Origin: Malachius bipustulatus
Lineage: Eukaryota; Arthropoda; Insecta; Coleoptera; Melyridae
Assembly (NCBI GenBank): GCA_910589415.1
Contig: OU342635.1
Coordinates: forward strand, 11,904,001 to 11,968,000
Reading direction: 5' to 3'
Length of the DNA: 64,000 bases
Shown: piece after piece, positions 1 through 10,203 of the stretch
How the letters are laid out: the number at the start of each line of letters is the position of its first letter
Position numbering within the stretch: position 1 is the stretch's first letter
Position numbers and translations under genes: made by a program
The notes under the pieces: generated by a model
The model's input: the letters and a program-made list of their open reading frames with translations, nothing else
What the model was told of the DNA's origin: nothing
Databases searched by the model: none

Positions 1-149
1 ATGAAATATGTGTTTAAAGAATTATCAAGTAAAATGTCAGAACAACTCCTCGAATGTGACGACATGCGCGAAGCCGACCGAATTCGACGCCAATAGTAGC
101 ATACCGTGTCAGGTGTATCGTGATCAATGGATCATTAGATAAAAAAATG

Positions 150-420
150 CAGAGCAATATTTTACAATTTTCTGATTTTATGGTAAAATATTCAAGACCA
201 AATTGGAAAGAATAAAGTTAGTAGTCAGGCATTGGCAAATTGATGTTTGAAACGCTTTGATTCAATGGCCGAGAAATCAGAATATGAATTTTGTAAAACT
301 CCCAAGTCATTGCAATATTTTACATTTTCTGACTTGATGTTGAAATATTCAAGGTCAAATTATAAAGCAAAAAATAAATGCGAGAATTTTTGCAAAACCT
401 CCAGGGCATTGTAAATATTT
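150..420. repeat. Degenerate direct repeat, two units about 158 bp apart
   Basis: The block at about 150-217 (GCAATATTTTACA, then TCTGA, then AAATATTCAAG and CCAAATT) recurs at about 310-378 with scattered differences. The flanking GAGAATTTTGTAAAACTCC-like block (about 270-310) recurs near 380-415. No coding potential is seen. It is probably a decayed tandem duplication. I see nothing else recognisable in bases 1-800. Confidence 0.5.
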
Positions 421-814
421 GCATGTACACTTATCATCACAATTCAATAAGCAACTAATAAAATTCATAAAATTATTTATTTTAGGTCTCACAGCAAATA
501 ATTTACAATATTTTACAAGTAGTCAACAAAACATGTTCCAAAAGAGAATGCAACAAGCAAACAATAATTTAATAAATAGCTGACAAAATCATCAAAATTT
601 TGAATCCAGAATATGTACTTCCATCTCTGTCTCCATCTTGAATGGAGACTACAGGACAAGAATCGACCTGTACAAGTTAAAATGAGACCAGAATGCCGCA
701 GGGACGTGTGACCTCGTATTATTTTCGAGAGCAATCGGGCTGTATGAAAACGTTCATATTCATATAGCATGTAGATCATTCCTAAACTAAAATCAGCAAC
801 ATGATTTTTTTTAT

Positions 815-910
815 TTAACTTTCTTCGATGTTGATGCTAATGAACTTTGCAGCAGGCTCGAGTTTCTCAAAATTCATGGTCCTGGTGATCATTCTCTTGA
901 TGGCATCTTC
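815..910 (-). CDS. Orphan terminal-exon-like segment, unknown gene
   Basis: On the minus strand an acceptor (TTAATTTAG) is followed by an open 31-codon frame that begins EDAIKRMITRTMNFEKLEPA, ends INIEES and then a TAA, with AATAAA overlapping the stop. The composition (mixed charged and hydrophobic residues) looks like real protein, and the exon would enter in phase 0. I found no upstream exon with a matching phase between here and LMAN2. A second acceptor-like site with a short stop-containing frame lies at about 1039-1112. It could be the 3' end of a small gene, an alternative last exon of a neighbour, or a decayed copy. The product is not recognised. Confidence 0.3.
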   Translation of the reverse strand, partial: EDAIKRMITRTMNFEKLEPAAKFISINIEES

Positions 911-1431
911 CTAAATTAATACTGGAAACCTAAAATACTTAATTAACGGTATCTAATATTTAGACCAGTAATAAAGGGTTACTTAATTTTTTTTGAAATA
1001 ACAAGATTTAGACATTTTTATAGGATTCATGAGTATACCTCAATTATTATTATTTATTGGTAGTCAGTTGTTCTTTATCAGGTTCTGAAATGAACCCTGC
1101 TGTAGGGATCCTAAATGAAATTTTTTATAACGAAGCATCACAGCACATTTTCAAATATCTTGCATAACTTGAGCAAACATACTACACAGGAAAAAATTGC
1201 AGTGCTAGATTCCTTATATCAAAATGGTCAATATCACTTAGAATCCCATATTCTAGGAAAAACAATAAAAATGCTACTTACAATTATTTATGGGATACAC
1301 ATCAATTCGATAATATTTATGTAAAATAATTCATCACGGATATCATTTAAACATTGCAAGTAATCTATTTATTTATAGAATCATGTAGTAAGTCTTTGGA
1401 CAAGATAATATAACATAAAAAAAAAAACACT

Positions 1432-4230
1432 TCAATAAAACCTTTTCCGACTTTGCTCTTGTTGTTTCTGATAAAACATAATCCCTATCACAATTGCGGC
1501 CACTAGAGCAATGCTCCCCACAAGCATCAAAAGGAAGAGCTTGACTCCTGATAACGACGACGGCTTCGGATCTTCTACGTGATCTCTGGGGGGCTCAAAA
1601 AAGGCAGCAGATGGCACAATGTTCGATCGATCTTCAACGTTTTGTAACTGGAATGAATTAAAAAATATTATTCACTGATATGAATATTTCGCTAACACTA
1701 TTAAATGTAATTTTTTCTGTTATTATTGAGATTTTCGAACTAGAATATTGGGATATTCGATGAATTTTATTGAAAACGGTTTAAAAAAAAACTTAATTGA
1801 TCAGGAGGTCATGATATCTCAGACAGATTGAGACAATCGAACTGAATAAATTTTTGAAATTTATTTTTTGAAGTTTATTAATTTTTGGTTTTCATAATTT
1901 TTTTCATGTTGAACGACATAAAGAAACCGATATGGCGGCCCTAAGAAAAACGAAAGTTGGCTATGAACACTCTGGGATCTAGTTGGCTTTGAAAATTTTT
2001 GAAACGTCAGCTATGAAAGAAATTATTTTTTTATGCAGATGGCCAAAAAGTTGTAACTTTTGAAATTTAAATTTTCAGCTCATTTTTCTTTGTGTAATTT
2101 TGATTTTCTAAAATACTGAAGCTCTCCTTGGTTCTTTGTGTTTTTCTGAGCCAAAAACAGACACGCTTAATAAAATGATTTATAAACTTACATCCTCAGG
2201 AAGATCCAGCTCAAACAGCCTCACAGATATTACATCGTGATTGTCGCTCAGGTCTCCTGTAGAGGCAGTCAGGCCGATATAATAACCGGTAGGTAGTTTC
2301 ACACCTTGCACTTTGAAGCATTCCTTCCATGCAGCTTTATTTTCAATATCAGTGGAAACTGAAAGATCAAAAAATTTTCAAAGCACTAATCATTAATTTA
2401 TTATTATAAATTAATGTTCTGAAAATTAAATCAATTTAAAAAAAAGACACAAAAACTCTATCATTTCAGAACTAGTATAGGATACCTGTAAGAACATCCT
2501 TTTCATATCTTATTGAGATGTGGGTATCGTGATTTAAATTCCTAAATTTAGCTTCACATCCAGCTAATTGTGTGTGGGTTCCATCTCGGTCATGATCATA
2601 ATGTAACGTGCCATTATTCACCATGCCAGATATGTAAGGATGTTGATGCTACAATAAAACAATAAGCTTTTAGTTGAATTATTGTTCTACAATAATTTAA
2701 AAGAATGAAACTTACATTGTGAGGTCCGTTATGATTGCTGTAAGTATCTAAAATAACAGCGAGGCCATGGAAAAAGTCGTTATTGCCAAACACCGCTCCA
2801 GGGATCAGCCTGTCTTTAGCGTACCATATTGCAAAACCATCGCCGAATAAATCTTTTCCTTTACCGTGCACTTTGAAATGAACTTGCAAGTCCCAATTTC
2901 TCACATTCACGGGCTAAAATAATTAGTTATGGTTTATTAAAAGAACTATTTTTAATGATTTTGATTTTCAAGTTGAGTCATTCCTTTAACACCCTGTAGA
3001 ATTCATTAAGGCAAACAACTTGTTCAAATCACCTTTCCCAATCAAATCAAAAATGAAATAGATATAGCGATATAGTCTTTGGTAGTTCTCAACAATTTCA
3101 ATCCATCCCAGTGGTAAATTTTGCATGAAGGTCTAATAGAAATACAGTCAAGTTTGATAAGATTTTTTTAAACTTTTGTTTCAATAAATCCCCCTTCTGT
3201 ATATTCATAAATTTTCGAGTAAATTTTCTTATACTGTATTCCAACTTTGTACAACTTGAAAAGTTGTTTGCCTTAATAAGCTCTACGGGGTAATAAAAGA
3301 AATGCCTCTACTTAGAAATCACCCTCTATAAATAATAAATGTAGTGGTGCAAGCTGTTTGTATGGTAATACATCATTTTCAAGCTCTACTGTATCGATGG
3401 CTACATTCAATGTTGCAGTATGGCTTAAGACAGCAGAATAATAATTATAAAGCTTGTACCAAAGTTCTATTTACAAGGATTCTTTTGTATTTATTGGGAG
3501 GTTGTGTTAATTTATTCGTTATCAGGAATTCATTCTTATCAAGTGCTAAAATTCATTATACCATGGAACATTAATATTTTTGATAACCAAATATTGAAAC
3601 GACACCCGTTTCATTATAAATCAAATCAGCCTACCTAATTGATTAACGAACGGCTACACCGACTGTTAGGTAATACAAGGATACCACTTAGCTCTATCTC
3701 AATAACACTAAAAATTCAAATTCTTAATTTAAATACAAATAAGGTGCTTCAAAGTTCACTTAGGTTAATGTTAATGCACACAAAGTATGACACCTCACTT
3801 TATCAAGTAAGTAGGTAGGTAGGTACCTAACAGATAATTTTATTATTCTTCTGTAGTTTTCAAAGCGGCTTGTCGGAAATGTACCTACGCACGCAAAGGG
3901 AGGCGATTAAATCAACTTACCACAGAGTTCCAAATGGTTCCAACTTTACTCTGCTCATCAGGTGTCAACCTTATATAATTTGAAGTTATTATCGTACTTC
4001 CAGTAAAATGCCAGTATGGTATATCGATACCGGACCCTTAAATTATAATAGAAAAGCAGCAGATTAATTTGAATTCGTTTTAGTAGCCGATTTTATTACA
4101 TACCATAGTAGGGCCTGATCAGCGAATGCTCCCGTTTCATGTAGTCTTTCGTGTTCCATTCTGCACCGCAAACGCTGATTATTAATGTAACTGTGACTAG
4201 CAGAAGAATATAAAAAATATTTTCACCCAT
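1432..4230 (-). CDS. LMAN2: VIP36-like L-type lectin, LMAN2 family cargo receptor
   Basis: Six coding exons (4230-4104, 4036-3921, 2913-2716, 2648-2486, 2358-2192, 1647-1432) join in phase to 328 codons, the usual length for VIP36/LMAN2. The start MGENIFYILLL opens a hydrophobic signal peptide that ends near CGA. The luminal leguminous-lectin domain follows: a WHFTGST block, then VRNWDLQVHFKV, GDGFAIWYAKDR and VILDTYSNHNG; the Asp/Asn of the last segment belongs to the Ca2+ and mannose site of the family. The final exon encodes a single membrane span (about residues 290-315) and a short cytosolic tail ending KRFY, a basic-aromatic ER-exit type signal. Known role of the family: a type I membrane lectin that cycles through the early secretory pathway and carries high-mannose glycoproteins. 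Intron 2 carries a MITE. The neighbouring Rec8-like gene is divergent. The closest alternative, ERGIC-53, is longer with a coiled-coil stalk that is absent here. Confidence 0.92.
2991..3291. mobile_element. MITE with about 35-bp terminal inverted repeats (intron 2 of LMAN2)
   Basis: ACCCTGTAGAATTCATTAAG followed by GCAAACAACTTGTTCAA at the left is mirrored at the right end by AACTTGAAAAGTTGTTTGCC then TTAATAAGCTCTACGGGGT. The interior has no coding capacity. The same AAGTTGTTTGC-containing arm occurs at 57245-57290 in another small element, so this is a family with at least two copies in the window. Confidence 0.6.
3805..3828. repeat. GTAG microsatellite
   Basis: A short run of AGTAAGTAGGTAGGTAGGT in intron 2 of LMAN2. 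No other structure is seen in the rest of that intron (about 3300-3920). Confidence 0.7.
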
Positions 4231-4759
4231 TTTAGCTTTTAATATTATTTGTATATAAACTAATTTAAATGTTTTAATTTATTTTATTCTACAATTTATA
4301 ACCTACTCGGTCTGTTTGTTTAGTTCGTTACGAAGACAATAATAATAATAAAAATAAATGTAATATAAAAAGAGCTGCTGAAAATTTCAGCCATTTATAT
4401 TGACGTTTACAAGAGTTTATATGTCAATAATTTTACATGTCAATGTCAAATATGATGACATCGAATTCAATGACATAATAATATCAACAGTGCCATGGTT
4501 TTCTGGAATCCGCGATTCAGTGATCCGGATTCAACCTTCAGGATCAGGATCCATGATTCAAAGTGGCTGTGAGCGAAAGAAAGCAGCTATTAGGAAAAAC
4601 AATACCGATTTTCCGTGCTGACTGGACTGCAAGCAGCCGAAGTGATGACACTCATCACTAATGAAGTGATGAGGATGAGTGGTGACAAAAGTAAAAACGT
4701 GGCGGAAAACGCCATTTTAGAACACCTATAATTAATTGACACTTGATCTTGATATTGAC

Positions 4760-4783
4760 ACTGCCACCTCTAGAGGTGGCAGT
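4760..4783. repeat. Perfect 24-bp palindrome
   Basis: ACTGCCACCTCT is followed directly by its exact reverse complement. Imperfect symmetry continues outside it (GATATTG on the right, a related TTGATATTGAC on the left, CACTT/AAGTG beyond). It sits in the divergent spacer, about 530 bp upstream of the LMAN2 start. It could be a dimer binding site or a tiny foldback remnant. Confidence 0.8.
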
Positions 4784-4972
4784 GATATTGATAAGTGAGC
4801 ATTTAAAAAAATAACAAATTTTATGAATAGAACGCCGTCAGTGGTCATGGGTATCCGGTTACGGTTCCAAGTAAACAAGCATTTGACAGTTGTAGAGTTG
4901 CCAATTTCACTGTAAACTTTTGATTACAGTAAATACGGAATTTTTAGTGATAAAATTCAAACTAAAATATGA

Positions 4973-5150
4973 TTTGGTTCAATTCAATTGATGGCGATCG
5001 CAGACCAATGCCTGAAAACAATCTCAATAAGTCAAACTTCAGGACCACGTGAACTTAGAACTTCCACTAAATCACAACGATTGACAACAATGACGATGTG
5101 AACGGTGTGCTTATTTGGAACCGTGACGTCACACTGTTGGCGTCTATTAA
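4973..5150. repeat. Dispersed CRE-bearing repeat, copy A
   Basis: This block matches, in reverse orientation, the block at about 24081-24245. Shared landmarks, in order, are TTCAATT, GCGATCGC (4994-5001), TGCCT.AAAACAA, CTCAATAAGTCA, AGGACCAC, GTGAACTTA, CTAAATCACAAC, TTGACAACAATG, GTGACGTCAC (5123-5132) and GGCGTCTAT. The similarity may extend left to about 4835, where GACAGTTGT and an ACGCCGTCAGTG-like end are found, so the whole unit may be a TIR element of about 320 bp. It lies in the 5' flank of the Rec8-like gene. Confidence 0.65.
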
Positions 5151-5744
5151 AATGCGTAGATTTTAGTGATTCTGAGCGCAAATTATACTTTTACAGGAAA
5201 CTGAAGTGACAGTTGACAAGCGACAACTGATAAATGACAACTTGCTTTTGTTATCAATACGAGGCTTTTGATTGGTCCAAACATTCCAAACAGGGTGATT
5301 TGAATTCAAAAACGTCAAATAGGGTTGAATTATTGTTTTTATTATTATCAATTTTTGAAATTGCATTGTCTACTGGTTTTTACGAAAAACCGTTACAGTT
5401 TTGTGATGATTTGGCAGTTTGGCGCTAAAAAAGCAACGGTCATATCTGAATCGAGAAAGGACGCTATCATTGTGGGTGTTCTTCCCGTTTGTTTGTTGAG
5501 TTTAGGTCTCGTTTTTTGGGGAATTTACTATACCTAAGTGCTAAATTTATACAGTTCTAGTTCCGGCAGGTATTATTAATAATAATAATCGATTAATAAC
5601 GAAAGTGAATCTGAGGTAAGCCAATTTGAATTGAATATAATCGGCCCCCTGTTGTTTTATATTAACATAAAATTTATTCCTATTGCATTCCTGTGTTACT
5701 GAGTTAACTAATTAAATAATTGTTTTCTGTCGAAGAAAAAGAAG

Positions 5745-8700
5745 ATGTTCTTCGATTTGAGGATTTTGGGGTCGCAGAACAATGGCAGGTTTAAAATGGC
5801 CTGGATCGCAGGCACTCGGGGTGTCATGCATCTGGACAAAAAACAAATCAAAGAAACTAATATCAACAAGCTATGGTAACATGATTCTGACCACTCCATT
5901 TAATAACAACCGCTTTTACCAAAATCTTATTTCAGCGATGAAGTGATGACTTACTTCACCTCAGAGGCGACCACTCCAAGACACCGTTTCTCATTGAGAC
6001 TCACTGCGGTGCTCACCGACGGGATTATAAGAATATATCAGCAACAAGTCATCCAGTTTCAAGGTAGGTAGTCGTTCTAGCCGAATTATTATTCAACTGT
6101 TTTTTTCTAATTTTATTTTATTGCTTTATTGCAGATGAACTGTTCGTGATGATGACTAAAATAACCAGACCGCTAGTGATTGAGTAAGTAGTGTCTCTTA
6201 TTGCGCATAATTATTAAACTTGATCGAAAACTTTGTTCATTAAGGATGCCGTTGGCCCTGGACCTGTCGTCAGGTCAGTTTCGGACGCCCCCGACGCCGG
6301 TGACGCGTGTCAAGCGCGGCAAGAAGCAGCGCGCCGAACTGGAGGCAGTGCTGAGAAAAGAAGCGAGGGATGAGGGGCGCATCCTGGATGATGAGCTCCA
6401 GGTACCGGGGAATCTGGAGGACGTGCTCACCGTCGGGATGGCTCGTGCCGATGAGATCACTATCCGAGACGAGATCGGCAGGGAGCAGCCACTTAATGTA
6501 AGCAAACGTCATCATTACTCACCCCCATTTTCAAGATGACCCGTTCTATTTTTCAGCAAGAATATATTGAAACGTTTTTCGGAGATCACGTCCAGCCAGG
6601 AGAGATGGAGATCCAGTTGCAGCGTGAGCTGTTAGTTATCTTGTCATACTAATGTCAGCCCCGTGAGAGGAACAGGAAGGAGGAACGGTTGTGATCCCCC
6701 GATAAATTTGTTACCCGCGCATCGTTAGCCAAGATCGATGACTGGATATAGATCCGGGTCCTTGTTGTTCCCATTCTGTCCGGTTAGCCTTGCTAACAGG
6801 TCGTAACTATTGCACTCTTGAATCCCCTCAAGCTAAATTTCTCACTTTATTGCGTTCTCTTTTCTTTAAAAGCCGAAGTATCTCTGTCACGGTAATTAAA
6901 TCATGCGAGCATTGAGGGAAATGTAAACACAATATAGGCAAGCTTTGGAGAAATGTCGTATAACATGCCTGAGACTGAATAACTGCAAATCAGAAATTTT
7001 ACAGTCATTCAATCTCAGACAAAGTCTGCCTATTTTAGATTACATTTTAAATTGCTCACAAGATATTATTATCAATTATTATTGCATGGCCTACCTCTTA
7101 GTAATCTCACTTCATCTGCAAACAATAACACTCAAGCGCCTTCTGACATCCTTCCTCTTTCTCTTCCGCATTCAAACACCCGGATTCAGTGAAGTGGCCG
7201 ATCGCTTCAAGCCGAGTGACGATTACATTATTCTTACCGATTAACTCATTTTTGGATTTCTATGTGCATCGATAGAAACTGGAATGAGTTTGATGAGCAG
7301 GCTCCAGCAGGACCGAAGCTAATCGAACTTGATAAAACGACCCCTCAAGTCGATAACCCACCACCACCGCAGGTAATAATACCAACCTTCCAAAAGTACC
7401 ATTTGAGTAACGTATGTAATGATCTAGGAACCTGCCAAGCGAACAAAGAAATTTCCGTGGAACTCGGATTCATCTACTAGTACTATGGGCAGTCCTAGGC
7501 TAGTGGTTACGGTGGCACAAGTACACGCCACCAAAGACGGTCCTGAGACATCTGCTCCAATAGTCGAACAGGAGCAGGAGGTACCGGCCCAGGAGGAGGT
7601 ACCACCGCAAGAAGAGGCACCGGCCCAAGAGCAAATCAATGCAGCTGTTGGTAAGATATAACTGTGTCAGTAAGAAGGATGTTTGAGGAAAGTTTAAAAA
7701 TGTTTGAGAATGAAACATTGTTGGGAGAATGTTCTAGAATGTTAGAGAATAGTCAGAATGTTACAGAATTCTCGAGAATAGTTGAGAATGTCCAAAAATG
7801 CTCTGAATTGTTTCAGAGTGTACTAGCTTGTTCTAGATTGTCCTGAATATTTTTAAATGTTCCAGTATGTTTTGGCAGGTTCTAGACTATGCTGTTGAAG
7901 TTCTTAAATAAGTCGATATTTATTTAGCAGAGCTATTATAGTTGAGTTAGTAACTGATAAATTTTAATTTAACCAGCACAACAACAGGATGTTTCGACAG
8001 CTGCTGAAGCTTTGACCGAAGTTGCACCAGTTCAAACAGTGCAGTCTGATGCAGCAACTCCAATGCAACCAACTGACAAGAAACGCAAAGCAGCTCAAAG
8101 GGCACAAGTAAGCAGCTCGATTCTTTAGCAATTTCGTGATAGTATTAATAATAATAATAATAACTAATCGATAAATAAAATTTCAGGTCGTCGAAGAAGA
8201 CAAAGAACCGTCTTTGATATTTAAAAAGTTTCGTTTGATCTGGAAGCTTTCAAAATCTTGTTACATCGATCGTTTTCCGGTGAGCACATTTTTTCTTGTA
8301 AAGTTCGGCAAATGGTAATTCTGTTTTACCCGCAGGAAGTCGTTCTGCATACGTACACGCCTGACCTACCATCAATAAGCGAGGAGCAATCGACCGACTA
8401 CCGGTTAGCAACTCTTTCTTGGGAGAGTTACCCAACCAAAGAGATGGCAGCTCAGCAGTCTCAGGTCATACAAGGAAATGCATCATCTGAGCCCACGAAC
8501 TCGGTGAGTTTCCCTGTGCATCAGGGAACCACCACATCACTAACCAGAACTCCCTTGTCTGCTGACCTCGGAGTACATCCGATTACGGAGCCTCCTGCTG
8601 TGCCGAAAACTTCAACCAGTTTGGGTGGGAAACTGCCGGTTGCAGCATCTACACCCTTGGTCTTACCTTCGATTTTGCCTGCACTGTGAGTGTTCATCCT

Positions 8701-10203
8701 TTGACACAATATTTTTTTTTATTCGACATTGCGACTTATTAATTTTTTTTTAATTACAGTCAACATACGATTGCACAAACTATTGCAGTCAATGGAGAGC
8801 CATCACAAAAACGCAGGCGTTTGTAAGTAGCAATTTACGTAATTTCGTATTATCGTATTAAATTTAATCATTTTTTATAGAATAATGGATGATAAATCTA
8901 CAGATGTAGTGGTTGCACAGAAAGATGCGGATGAGTTACACGAACAGGTAAGAGAGCAAATCTCGTCCATCTTGACTGAAATGGAGGTCCGGGAAGAAAT
9001 AGTGACCGCGATCGTTCCTATCGGAGAGGAGATTGGACCTGAACATGTAATTCCCTCACATGAGATAGCTAACACTGAAGAGCAGGCTGTGGGCGGTTCA
9101 ATTGTTCAGGGAAAACCGAGCTTAAAGAGAGCCCCCCAGTAAGTGCAACTGTCTAATAACAATGTAGTAAATTATTTGCTTTCACCACAATGATGTTTAC
9201 CATATGTGTATTAATTTTTCAGGACAAAAGAAATTAGCTGCGATGCTAATAAGAAAATTACTGACATTAGGTGAGTATTGGCATTTTGTAAGGGCTGTTT
9301 ATATCTAATTTTGAAGCTATTTAAGTTATTAATTTTTTGCGCGATTGAGCTCTATTTGACTTATTCTTATTAGAATCAGCAAAAAGTTGTCGTTTTTTTG
9401 TGAATGACATTTTCAATTATTAGTAGTAGCTCTGAACAGGGTTTTTGAATTATTCAAATGGGACGAAAAATAAAGATCTCACAGGGTTGCCTTTCTTATG
9501 AACAGGACGACGCCTTTAACCGTTATAGACTATCGATACCATTATATGTTGTATCCTTACTCGACAATATACAATAATTGGTCACAATAGCCAAGCTGCT
9601 AGAGTTTCGGTCAAACGATCTCTAAAGTGCAGCATGACTTTTCTTGGTCAGTACTTAGATGGGTGACCAATTATAGTGGTAAATAAAAAAAAAGTTCCGT
9701 GACCGATCGTGCTCCGGGAGGTAAGTTTAAAAGGGGGTCCCGGTTGCTTCACAGCAGTCGTTAAGTTACGTCAGAGGCCCTTGAGGCTACTTGAAAACTT
9801 CTGACACTTGGGCTTTACCACAGCCATAAGATATTTATTTATTTAATATACATTTATGAAACTGCAATCATAATACTTACTCTACTGTTACAGGAGACGT
9901 AACATCATCGAATGCGTTAGTAATTGGAATCAGGACAAAGCGATTGAAATCAGCGACGTTTGCGTGAAGCCTGTCAATCGGCTGAATGTTGCCAGAGCTT
10001 TTCAGGATCTCCTTGGTGAGTATTATTATTCTACTTCTTAGTTACAGTTACGTTATTATTATTAAAAGTTTACTAAATAGTTGGAGAAATTAAATTTAAA
10101 TAATTATATTGCAGTTCTTAAGAAGGCGGGAAAAGTGAAGTTAATTAAAGAAGACAACTCCCTGGAGTTGAAGAGTATCGAAAAAGGACCAAAGTTAGAT
10201 TAA
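5745..10203 (+). CDS. Rec8: Rec8-like alpha-kleisin, cohesin subunit
   Basis: About 15 exons: 5745-5875, 5936-6063, 6135-6183, 6245-6497, 6557-6623, 7276-7372, 7428-7650, 7977-8107, 8187-8279, 8336-8685, 8760-8822, 8881-9138, 9223-9270, 9894-10015, 10115-10203; roughly 700 residues. The link between exons 5 and 6 does not keep phase, so a small exon is missing or a junction is wrong. The N-terminal kleisin domain (SMC3-binding) starts MFFDLRILGS and includes PRHRFSLRLTAVLTDGIIRI then YQQQ, close to the Rec8/Rad21 pattern. The centre is Pro/Gln/Glu-rich and low-complexity. A basic KRRRLIMDD motif (8811-8893) resembles the conserved segment before the C-terminal domain. The end (RAFQDLLVLKKAGKVKLIKE) is the winged helix that binds the SMC1 head. 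Known role: the kleisin closes the SMC1-SMC3 ring; Rec8 does so in meiosis and is cut by separase. Rec8 is preferred over somatic Rad21 because the N-terminus lacks the usual Rad21 start and the sequence is divergent; a Rad21-like paralogue is possible. Confidence 0.75.
7664..7905. repeat. HSE-like minisatellite (GAATGTTCTAGAATGTT type)
   Basis: Inside the intron after the exon ending 7650, short units of the form GAATGTT.TAGAATGTT are repeated with drift for about 200 bp. Contiguous GAA-nn-TTC-nn-GAA spacing is seen in GAATGTTCTAGAATGTTAGA at about 7735. The same unit builds arrays near 34.3, 43.2, 46.2 and 46.8 kb. Confidence 0.65.
9580..9840 (+). mobile_element. 5S rRNA-derived SINE (SINE3-like)
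   Basis: CAGTACTTAGATGGGTGACC (9649-9668) is nearly the eukaryotic 5S rRNA internal-control-region box, and the upstream CGATCTCTAAAGTGCAGCA resembles the 5S stretch around its A box and intermediate element. The downstream GC-richer tail (TCCCGGTTGC, CAGAGGCCCTTGAGGC) is not 5S and looks like a SINE body, ending before a TATTTATTTA-rich end. It sits in the penultimate-region intron of the Rec8-like gene, in the sense orientation. The boundaries are estimates. It is not a functional 5S gene: the 5' third and the 3' end do not match. Confidence 0.6.

Larger units (their letters stand above)
4231..5744. promoter_or_regulatory. Divergent spacer between LMAN2 (-) and the Rec8-like gene (+)
   Basis: About 1.5 kb with no convincing coding exon. 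It must hold both promoters. Visible signals are a perfect 24-bp palindrome at 4760-4783, a GTGACGTCAC CRE-type decamer at 5123-5132 inside a dispersed repeat, a GATTGGTCC (reverse CCAAT) at about 5271-5279, and clustered AGTGATGA/TCATCACT half-sites at about 4640-4690. I cannot place transcription starts. Confidence 0.4.

Noticed and set aside
9646..9668. Functional 5S rRNA gene
   Set aside because: Only the internal control region matches well; the 5' part and 3' end of a 5S gene are missing.
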